This document shows positions 17,893 through 24,974 of a stretch of DNA of 64,000 bases, one piece after another; position 1 is the stretch's first letter, and every line of letters begins with the position of its first letter. Source of the stretch: an uncultured Treponema sp. (GTDB taxonomy: Bacteria > Spirochaetota > Spirochaetia > Treponematales > Treponemataceae); NCBI GenBank assembly GCA_946186185.1, contig CAMHMJ010000007.1, positions 38,266-102,265 of the forward strand, written 5' to 3'. The position numbers and the translations under genes are program-made. The notes beneath the pieces were generated by a model that ran no database searches, was not told the DNA's origin, and saw only the letters and a program-made list of their open reading frames with translations.

Positions 17893-19722
17893 TTATTTGA
17901 TAAATTCTTTGAGAGCATTGATAAGAATGTCATTGTCTTCCCGGTTTCGGATTGCAAGACGAATGTAGCGTTTTTCATCAAAGCAGGTTTTTCCGGTCAA
18001 ATCTTTAATGTAAACGTTTGCTTTTTCAAGCAGGGAAACTGCAAGCTCATCGGAATAATTATCTCCGCTCAATTTGCAGAGAATGAAATTTGCCTGGCTT
18101 GGATAAACCTTAAGGTTTTTAATGCCGGAAAGCTCCTTTATAAAGCGGTTTCTTTCATCTGCAATTGAGTTACATGCGGCAGCATAAACTGAATTGTACT
18201 TCTCGTAAATCTGAAGGTAGTATTCTGCAAATGAGTTGATGTTCCAGATTGTATTTGTCTTTTTGATTGAAGTTACATAATCTGCATCTGCGCTTGCAAG
18301 AATTCCAAGGCGAAGGCCCGGAACTCCGTAGCTCTTGCTGATTGACTTTACAACTACAAGGTTCGGGTATTTTTCAATTATATCCTGTTTTAAAAGTGTG
18401 TAACGGATGTTCTTTTCTGCAAAGTCAATGAAGCTTTCATCAAAGTAAAGGGTAACTCCCAGGTTCTTCAATTCGTCAAGGAGCGAGAACATTTCTTCCT
18501 GCTTTAAGAAATTTCCTGAAGGATTATCCGGATTGATAAGAAGAACTGTTTTTGCACCGCTTTTCTTTACCGTTTCCAGAATGTCTTTTGCAGTATATGA
18601 AAAATCTTTATCCTGTGTATAAAGAGGAACGATTTCTGCATTCTTGAATCGTTCCGGATATTCGTTGAAAGTAGGGTATGGAACCACAACCTTTCCGGTG
18701 AGCTTTTCACCAAGGGAAGCAATGAGCTCTGCGGCTCCGTTTCCAACAACAATGTTTTCCGGAAGAATATTATAGATTTTACCTGCAAGAATGCTCTGTT
18801 CCTGAGCGCCGCTTGGATACTGGGTCAAAAGGGTTTTAAAGCTTGCCGTAAGTTCGTCAACCATTTTCTGCGGCGGGAAATATGGGTTTACAAGGTAGCA
18901 GTAGTCCTTGAGCTGCGGGAAACGCCAGTATCCGCCGTAGCGCTTCTGAAGGCGGGTAAGCTTTTCTTTTCCGGTAGCAAAACGGTTCTCTGCAATTGCC
19001 AGGTCTGCCGGGTCATCGATTTCGTACCATTCTTCCCCGGAAACCTTAAGTCCCTTCAAAACTGAAGAAGAAAGGAAGGAAAGAACCTTTAAAACCTGCT
19101 CGTAATATTCATTTTTTCCGAAGGCCTTCTGATAGGCTTCAAGGAAGGGTACATAGTAGTTCTTTGAGAAGTCCTTTGAGAATTTGTAAATATTTACAGT
19201 CTTGTGGTAATTTTCTGTATGAAGCCAGTCAAAGTGAGCCTTATCAAGAATGCCTGTAATATAGTTATTTTCATCAAGAAGGGTACAGGTTCCGTCCATC
19301 CACGGCTCAAATGGAGAAACAACTGCAAGGTTCGGATCTTTGCTTTCAAGGAGCTGTTTAATGATGGAAGGTTTGTAAATCAGGTCGCTTTCAAGAAGAA
19401 TTGTGTCATCCTGAACCAGCCTGTCACAGGCAAGATAGAGCGAATAGATATTGTTGGTTTTGTCGTAAACCTTGTTTTCAATATATTCAATTTCCATGCC
19501 ATTCAGGTTTGAAGCATTGAACTTGCTTTTTATAAAATCGATAAGAACATCGCCTTTATAGCCCACTACGATTATAAGTTTTTTTATTCCGTTCTGAACA
19601 AGGGATTCGATAGCATATTCAATAAGTGCTTTTCCGTTTACTTTTACCATACACTTTGTTGCGTTTTTAGTGTATCTTCCAAGTCTTTTTCCCATTCCTG
19701 CTGCTAAAATTAAAGCCTGCAT
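17893..19722 (-). CDS. bifunctional cytidylyltransferase (LicC-like) / PLP-dependent HisC-CobD-like enzyme
   Basis: A 609-residue natural fusion. Residues 1-240 are a sugar-nucleotidyltransferase domain of the LicC (phosphocholine cytidylyltransferase) type: LILAAGMGKRLGRYTKNATK, MVKVNGKALIEYAI, LESDLIYKP and EEWYEIDDPADLAIAE. Residues about 265-609 are a fold-type I PLP enzyme: VGNGAAELI, LLINPDNPSGNF, LYFDESFIDF, the Schiff-base segment VVKSISKSYGVPGLRLGIL, and IRLAIRNREDN. The PLP part most resembles CobD (threonine-phosphate decarboxylase) and HisC. A decarboxylase or aminotransferase making a phospho-amino-alcohol, then its CDP derivative, is a reasonable inference. It is comparable in logic to PntC of Treponema denticola, a cytidylyltransferase fused to a transaminase. 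GAGG sits 5 nt before the ATG. Confidence 0.88.
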   Translation of the reverse strand: MQALILAAGMGKRLGRYTKNATKCMVKVNGKALIEYAIESLVQNGIKKLIIVVGYKGDVLIDFIKSKFNASNLNGMEIEYIENKVYDKTNNIYSLYLACDRLVQDDTILLESDLIYKPSIIKQLLESKDPNLAVVSPFEPWMDGTCTLLDENNYITGILDKAHFDWLHTENYHKTVNIYKFSKDFSKNYYVPFLEAYQKAFGKNEYYEQVLKVLSFLSSSVLKGLKVSGEEWYEIDDPADLAIAENRFATGKEKLTRLQKRYGGYWRFPQLKDYCYLVNPYFPPQKMVDELTASFKTLLTQYPSGAQEQSILAGKIYNILPENIVVGNGAAELIASLGEKLTGKVVVPYPTFNEYPERFKNAEIVPLYTQDKDFSYTAKDILETVKKSGAKTVLLINPDNPSGNFLKQEEMFSLLDELKNLGVTLYFDESFIDFAEKNIRYTLLKQDIIEKYPNLVVVKSISKSYGVPGLRLGILASADADYVTSIKKTNTIWNINSFAEYYLQIYEKYNSVYAAACNSIADERNRFIKELSGIKNLKVYPSQANFILCKLSGDNYSDELAVSLLEKANVYIKDLTGKTCFDEKRYIRLAIRNREDNDILINALKEFIK

Positions 19723-19854
19723 CTTTACCTCTCTATTGTAGAATATCTACTATACAATATATTTTAAACACTTTCTGTCTTTAAGGTCAATAAGGCGCGA
19801 ATTCCGGATACCACGAAGGGAACCCTGAAACATTTAACGGCGCCCTGAAACCAC

Positions 19855-20850
19855 CTATCGCTTCAGTTTTTTTCCGATTGACCTTAAAAAGGCTGCCTGA
19901 CCTTCCATTATTTTAAACAGGAAGGGAAGCTTTGCCTTTATGTCAGCGATTGTGAATGTAAGCGGTGACTGCATTATATCCACGATTCTTCTGTCATTTA
20001 TCAGGTGAACATAGTTGAACTGAAATTTAGGGTCTAAAATCATGTTCTGTATGTCTTCCGGAATGCTGCCGGCTTTCTTTATGCGGTTCTGAAGGGTTTT
20101 ATCAGCCAGCTTGTAATAAGGAACATAGTTTTTTCCGCTGAACTCGCTGGAATAATAGTGAATGATTTTAGCTTCCTTAAGAAACTGAAGACCGCCGTGG
20201 CTTACCTGGCAGTTCCATTTTCCGTCCAGATGACCCATTTTAAGGCCTGTCCTGAAGTTTGCTTCGTTCAGGGCGCTCTGGTCGTGAAGGTCGTGCTTTT
20301 TGTAAGCAGAATATTTCCAGACTTCATTCCAGGTTTTAAAAAGGGAGCGGGATTCTTCTCCTTCTTTTGCAAGAATGATACCTCCGTTTATGTTTAAGCC
20401 GGCTTCCTTTGTTCCCTTAAAGCCCAGCTTTTTATCTCTTTTAAGAAAGTAATTTTTGTGAATGTGCTCATCTAAAAGGCAGTGAGCGTCAAGAATACCT
20501 GCGGTGGCGAAGGGCTCGTTTTCAATTTCTGAAAGATCGTCGCAGATGATTGTATCGCAGTCGATGTACAAAAAAGAGCCTTCAACATAATCAGGAATTG
20601 CAGTTTTTATGAGGCGGCTTCTTTCTACATTCGTAACCTTATCTTCAAAATCTATGCTTACAATACGGCTTGCGTATTTGTAAAGCTCAACTCTTTTATT
20701 TTCCGGCGTAAAGGAAGCCTTGGTTTTATCGTCAACTAAAACGATTATTTCTGCAGCCCTCATGTGCTGTCTTAGTGACCAGACGGACATAAGGCACTGC
20801 TCATAATATAAATCCTTTGGTGTAGAGGTCAGAACATATACATATTTCAT
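19855..20850 (-). CDS. GT8-like glycosyltransferase
   Basis: A 331-residue GT-A fold glycosyltransferase. MKYVYVLTSTPKDLYYEQCL is followed by the DxD metal site in GSFLYIDCDTIICDDLSEI (about 95-115), INGGIILAKEG, and HDQSALNEANF, all in the order seen in family 8 glycosyltransferases and related stealth-type transferases. Such enzymes work at the cytosolic face and use UDP-sugars. It ends 132 nt before the fusion gene and starts 2 nt after the epimerase stop, so it is probably co-transcribed with the epimerase. UDP-galacturonate or UDP-glucuronate could be its donor given the neighbours, but this is inference. Confidence 0.82.
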   Translation of the reverse strand: MKYVYVLTSTPKDLYYEQCLMSVWSLRQHMRAAEIIVLVDDKTKASFTPENKRVELYKYASRIVSIDFEDKVTNVERSRLIKTAIPDYVEGSFLYIDCDTIICDDLSEIENEPFATAGILDAHCLLDEHIHKNYFLKRDKKLGFKGTKEAGLNINGGIILAKEGEESRSLFKTWNEVWKYSAYKKHDLHDQSALNEANFRTGLKMGHLDGKWNCQVSHGGLQFLKEAKIIHYYSSEFSGKNYVPYYKLADKTLQNRIKKAGSIPEDIQNMILDPKFQFNYVHLINDRRIVDIMQSPLTFTIADIKAKLPFLFKIMEGQAAFLRSIGKKLKR

Positions 20851-20852
20851 GG

Positions 20853-21920
20853 TTATCTATTATAATATGTTTTATACCACTTGGCAAATTCGCCTAATCC
20901 CTGCTCTAAGGTAGTTGAAGGTTTGAAGCCGAAATCTCTTTCAAGCTCCGTAACATCGGCATAGGTCTGGTAAACATCCCCCGGCTGCATCGGAAGCAGC
21001 TCTTTCTTTCCAGGTTCTTTAATAATGCCTTCTTTTATAAGGCAGTTTTCAAGGATTTCAACAAAGTTCATAAGGCTTGAAGGCTTGTTGTTTCCGATGT
21101 TGTAAACCTTGTAAGGCGCTCCGTCTTCGGTTTCTTCCGGAGTTTTCTGCATTACATTAACAATACCCGTTACAATGTCGCTTACGAAGGTAAAATCCCG
21201 GTACATGTCTCCCATATTGTAAATCTGAATCGGTTCACTCTTTACCAGCTTGTTTGTGAACTTAAAATATGCCATGTCCGGGCGGCCCATAGGTCCGTAC
21301 ACCGTAAAAAAGCGTAAGCCCGTGCTTGGAATTTTATACAGCTTTGAGTACGCGTGGGCAAAAAGCTCGTTGGATTTTTTTGTAGCGGCGTAAAGGGAAA
21401 CCGGGTTATCAACCTTGTCTTCAGTGGAATAAGGCACCTTTTTATTGGAGCCGTAGACGCTTGAAGAAGAAGCATAAACAAGGTGCTCCACAGGCTTTTC
21501 CGTTCCCATGGTAGCGCGGCAGGCTTCAAGAATATTGTAAAAGCCGATTATGTTTGAATGAATGTAACTTTCCGGGTTTGTTATTGAATACCGGACCCCG
21601 GCCTGGGCTGCAAGGTTTACCACAACAGAAGGATTGTACTCGGCAAAAATGTCGTCGATGAAGGCTTTGTCGGCAATGTCGCCCTTTATAAAGGTGAAGG
21701 AAGATTTTCCGCTTTCCTTCTGGTTTATGGAAGCGGCGGTTTCTTCCAGCATTTTAAGGCGTTCTTCCTTTAAGGAAACATCGTAATAATCGGTGATGGA
21801 ATCGATTCCGATGATTTTAATTTCCTTTACACTTTCAAGAAGCCGTTTGGTAAGAAAGCTTCCGATAAATCCGGCCGCTCCAGTTATGAGTATTGTTTTT
21901 CCTTCTAAAGTTACTTTCAT
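20853..21920 (-). CDS. UDP-glucuronate 4-epimerase (extended SDR)
   Basis: A 355-residue NAD-dependent epimerase of the extended short-chain dehydrogenase family. It has ILITGAAGFIGSFLTKRLL, the catalytic Tyr-Lys in VSLYAATKKSNELFAHAY, and FFTVYGPMGRPDMAYFKFT plus YRDFTFVSDIVTGI. This combination is typical of UDP-glucuronate 4-epimerases, which interconvert UDP-glucuronate and UDP-galacturonate. GGGAG lies 6 nt before the ATG. The gene is followed closely by the GT8-like gene and shares the region with ugd, which makes its substrate. Specificity is inferred from these motifs and the presence of ugd. Confidence 0.9.
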   Translation of the reverse strand: MKVTLEGKTILITGAAGFIGSFLTKRLLESVKEIKIIGIDSITDYYDVSLKEERLKMLEETAASINQKESGKSSFTFIKGDIADKAFIDDIFAEYNPSVVVNLAAQAGVRYSITNPESYIHSNIIGFYNILEACRATMGTEKPVEHLVYASSSSVYGSNKKVPYSTEDKVDNPVSLYAATKKSNELFAHAYSKLYKIPSTGLRFFTVYGPMGRPDMAYFKFTNKLVKSEPIQIYNMGDMYRDFTFVSDIVTGIVNVMQKTPEETEDGAPYKVYNIGNNKPSSLMNFVEILENCLIKEGIIKEPGKKELLPMQPGDVYQTYADVTELERDFGFKPSTTLEQGLGEFAKWYKTYYNR

Positions 21921-22012
21921 TTTTTACTCCCGCTAAGTGAAACAACCTTCTTTAAATTACGAAAAAAGGCGGTGTTTCCAGAATATCTCTTTTTCGATTT
22001 TCTAATGTCCTG

Positions 22013-24805
22013 TTATTTCAGTCTGTCCCAGCATTCATCCAGGAAGATATTGTCCTTTACGGTGTACCATTCTTCTTTTTTTACATCGAAGGTCTTTTCT
22101 TTCCTGATTCGTGTGCTCTGTGCCCTGGAATTGTTCAGGATTGTATAATCGTTTTTGTTCTGAACTTCAAGTTCCTTTCCGGTGAAAGGACTTTTTGCAT
22201 TATCGATAATGTCCTTAGTTGCCAGATAAGGCGCATCCGCGTTGGTCATAAAGGTGTGGTCGGTCTTGATTTTTCCGTGGGCATTAAAATCCTTTACCAG
22301 AAGGGAAGCTACAAAAAGGGTTTTTGTAAACGGAATTTTTTCCGATGCCTTAAGGTTCTGGATTACTTCCTGTGCCGCTCCGTGAAGGTCATTGGCCATT
22401 CCGTGATCTGACACAATGATGATTCTTGTATTGTCATATACATCGTTTTTCTTAAGATAATCAAAAAAATCATTAAGGCGGCTGAAAATTCCGCACATTG
22501 TACTGAATTCCGGGTTTTCCTTAAGGAAGCTGTTTCCAAGGTTTGTAATGTCCTTTTCTTTCCTGAAATCAAATTCCGGCGCCTGAAGGAGTGTAGGTTC
22601 GTGAGTTGCTTCATTATCAAGGAGAATCAGGTTTCCTTTTCCTTCTTCAATTTTTGTAAGTTCCGGCAGGTAATCGATTACAGAATAGTTGTCGATAAAC
22701 CGGGCGCTGTTGTCCCACTTGTTGTAGGCCATCCAGTAATCCCTGTGGTATACGACGCCCCTTAAGGATGGATGAACCATTTTGAATAGAGAGAACCAGA
22801 AGAAATTCCTGAAAATCAGGGAACTTATGTAAGGCTCTTTTTCCATATTGTGCTGGGCGTACCAGTAGTTGGTGTAGGTGGCCAGCACCTTGTTGTGACG
22901 GATTGCTTCGTGGTCTTTGTATTTTACGATATAGGAAATATCGCTTAAATCTTCCCGTGATTCAACTTCAATTCCGTAACGTTTCAAATCCGGATTATCA
23001 AAATACATATTGCTTTCCGGCTGTTCAAGGTAGTTTTCATAGGGAAGGTTTGCTACCTCTGCCGTAAAGCCGTTTTGTGTGAAAATTAATGGAAGGGATA
23101 GAAGAGCTTCGTTGTGCTTGTCCTGAAGGGTTTTCTCCGGCTCTTCCTTTGCCCGCTGGTTCATTCTGTAAGGTGTGTAATCGTATCCTCCGAAAAGGCC
23201 AGGAGTTCCAATCATGGTAAGCTTTCCCATGGAAATTGAGTTCGGATAGTAAGTAAAGCCGTCAAAATCCTCGCTTAATCCGGGAATTTCTTCAAAAACG
23301 TATGGAACGAAAGGTGAAAAGCACCTGTCCTGCATGATAAAAATTACATTGGGCTCAGTTTTTGAAAGGTGGAAGATTGGTTCCAGCTCATTGTCGTAGG
23401 AAGGCACGCTCATTTTTGCGAATTCTGAATGAATTCTTGCGGAGTTTTTAATTCCCAGGGCTCCCGTTGACAAAAGAATGATTACAAGAAGTGACTGAAG
23501 GATTTTTGGAAATTTTATCGTAAGGAAAATGACCAGGGAAAATACAAGAAGCGCTGCAATTGTGCTTGAAAGAAACAGTCCCTTTGACGGAGAAAGATTT
23601 TGTGGCTGCATGAACTCAAACCATGGTTCTATAGGACCGTATTTTCCTCCGAAGATGAAGGTGTTTATAACTGCAAGGGGAGTGATTGTGCAGAATATAA
23701 CCGTCAGGGCTTTTTTTATTCTTGAAGAGAAAAGGGCGTAGATTGCTCCTGCCCACATCAAAAAGAAGCCTGCACTCTGGAAAAGAGTAGAAATGATAAA
23801 TACTGACGGAGATTTATAGCTGTCCACATAGCAGTAATTGTTCACTTCGCTTTCAATAATAATTGATGGTATTGCAAAGCCGGCAAGTACCGTAAGTGAA
23901 ACGGCGGCCGTGTAGAAAAGAAGACAGCGTGCTTTTTTATTTTCATCAAGGAATTTAAAGTGAGAGTCGAGGAATTTTGCTATTCCCATGACTGCAAAAG
24001 GTATCAGCGGAAGAACAAGTCCTGCAAGGAATATTGCTTTTCTGAAAGCGCCTTTTTTTGTGGCAAGAAGGGTAAATGGCGCGATAAGACAGAAAGCGGC
24101 AAAAATGCAGAGAATTATGTAGAGAACTTTCTTAGGCTTTTTAATCTTATAGAAAATATTTTTTACAAGGGAGAGAATGTTATTCATTGTCCAGTAGACT
24201 ACAAGTCCGGCTGGTGAATTGTAGAGAACCACAAGGAATATCAGGGCAAAGGCGTAAATCTGAACCTTTTCTCTGAGGGGATGTCCTTTTGAGTAAACAA
24301 AGCCGGAGACGCAGTTTATGAGTGTCATTGCAATAGGAAGAACGTTTACCGGAAGGGAACCGATAAAAAAAGTATTGTCCGGAGCACCAAAATCTTTGAT
24401 GAATAAGAAACTTACGCCTTTTAAATCTCCCAACTCAGACAAAAAACGGTATGCGGCAAGGAAAAAAGGAATCTGAATTAAAATTCCCAGAGCTGAGCGC
24501 ACTGCCATAAGGGGATTGTAGCCCATCTGTTTATTGTAGGCAGAAAGCATCATGTAGCGCTCATCACCACGGAATGCTTTTTTTATGCGCTCTGTGCGGA
24601 AGGCCATATTTTTTTGAATTTCCCGCTCTTTTTCCTGCCAGCTTTCGGCTACCATGTAAAGCGGAAGGGTACACAAGGTAACGGCAAAACTTAAGCCGAT
24701 TACGGCAACCGCTTCCTTGTCCGTTGCTTCATATAAAAACTGATAAAAGAATTCAAGAAGTTGTGAAATCGGGTAAATAATCAGATTATAAAAGAAAGAT
24801 CCCAT
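22013..24805 (-). CDS. YidC/Oxa1-like domain fused to LTA-synthase/sulfatase-type phosphotransferase, copy 2
   Basis: A 930-residue paralogue of the fusion at 14-16.7 kb, with the same domain order. The YidC-like part (1-220) shows LGILIQIPFFLAAYRFL, FIKDFGAPDNTFF and PAGLVVYWTMNNILSLVKN. The groove position is Thr43. More membrane segments follow to about 475. The phosphotransferase part has IFIMQDRC (Asp near 493), GKLTMIGTPGLFGGYDYTP (Thr near 530), DNEATH and VSDHGMAND (Asp-His near 800). Unlike the other two copies it has no TagF-like gene after it on its own strand. It stands head to head with copy 3 across a 169-bp repeat-containing gap. There is no clear ribosome site upstream. Confidence 0.88.
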   Translation of the reverse strand: MGSFFYNLIIYPISQLLEFFYQFLYEATDKEAVAVIGLSFAVTLCTLPLYMVAESWQEKEREIQKNMAFRTERIKKAFRGDERYMMLSAYNKQMGYNPLMAVRSALGILIQIPFFLAAYRFLSELGDLKGVSFLFIKDFGAPDNTFFIGSLPVNVLPIAMTLINCVSGFVYSKGHPLREKVQIYAFALIFLVVLYNSPAGLVVYWTMNNILSLVKNIFYKIKKPKKVLYIILCIFAAFCLIAPFTLLATKKGAFRKAIFLAGLVLPLIPFAVMGIAKFLDSHFKFLDENKKARCLLFYTAAVSLTVLAGFAIPSIIIESEVNNYCYVDSYKSPSVFIISTLFQSAGFFLMWAGAIYALFSSRIKKALTVIFCTITPLAVINTFIFGGKYGPIEPWFEFMQPQNLSPSKGLFLSSTIAALLVFSLVIFLTIKFPKILQSLLVIILLSTGALGIKNSARIHSEFAKMSVPSYDNELEPIFHLSKTEPNVIFIMQDRCFSPFVPYVFEEIPGLSEDFDGFTYYPNSISMGKLTMIGTPGLFGGYDYTPYRMNQRAKEEPEKTLQDKHNEALLSLPLIFTQNGFTAEVANLPYENYLEQPESNMYFDNPDLKRYGIEVESREDLSDISYIVKYKDHEAIRHNKVLATYTNYWYAQHNMEKEPYISSLIFRNFFWFSLFKMVHPSLRGVVYHRDYWMAYNKWDNSARFIDNYSVIDYLPELTKIEEGKGNLILLDNEATHEPTLLQAPEFDFRKEKDITNLGNSFLKENPEFSTMCGIFSRLNDFFDYLKKNDVYDNTRIIIVSDHGMANDLHGAAQEVIQNLKASEKIPFTKTLFVASLLVKDFNAHGKIKTDHTFMTNADAPYLATKDIIDNAKSPFTGKELEVQNKNDYTILNNSRAQSTRIRKEKTFDVKKEEWYTVKDNIFLDECWDRLK

Positions 24806-24847
24806 GGTTTTAGTCTATTCAAAATGGAGAAAAATTACAAGGGAAGG

Positions 24848-24930
24848 GAGGGAATTGTGTAAGCGAGGGAATTGTGAAGCAGGGAATGCTGCAGAATCTG
24901 GCGCAAACAAGTTGAATCTGGCACAAACAA
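24848..24930 (+). repeat. two short tandem repeats between divergent fusion genes
   Basis: Two back-to-back copies of a 16-17 bp unit (GAGGGAATTGTG then AAGC, with one extra T in the first copy) occupy 24848-24880. Two copies of a 17-bp unit (GAATCTGGCGCAAACAA and GAATCTGGCACAAACAA) lie at 24894-24910 and 24914-24930, 20 bp apart. They fill the shared promoter region of copies 2 and 3, so they could be binding sites or simply slippage duplications. Confidence 0.6.
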
Positions 24931-24974
24931 AATTCCTTGTTGTACCGTGCAAAAAAAAATGATATAGTTTTACC

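Noticed and set aside
17893..19722. Phosphonate biosynthesis (2-aminoethylphosphonate) locus
   Set aside because: The fusion recalls PntC, but no PepM or phosphonopyruvate decarboxylase gene occurs in the window and the PLP part looks like CobD/HisC, so a phosphonate route is only one option.
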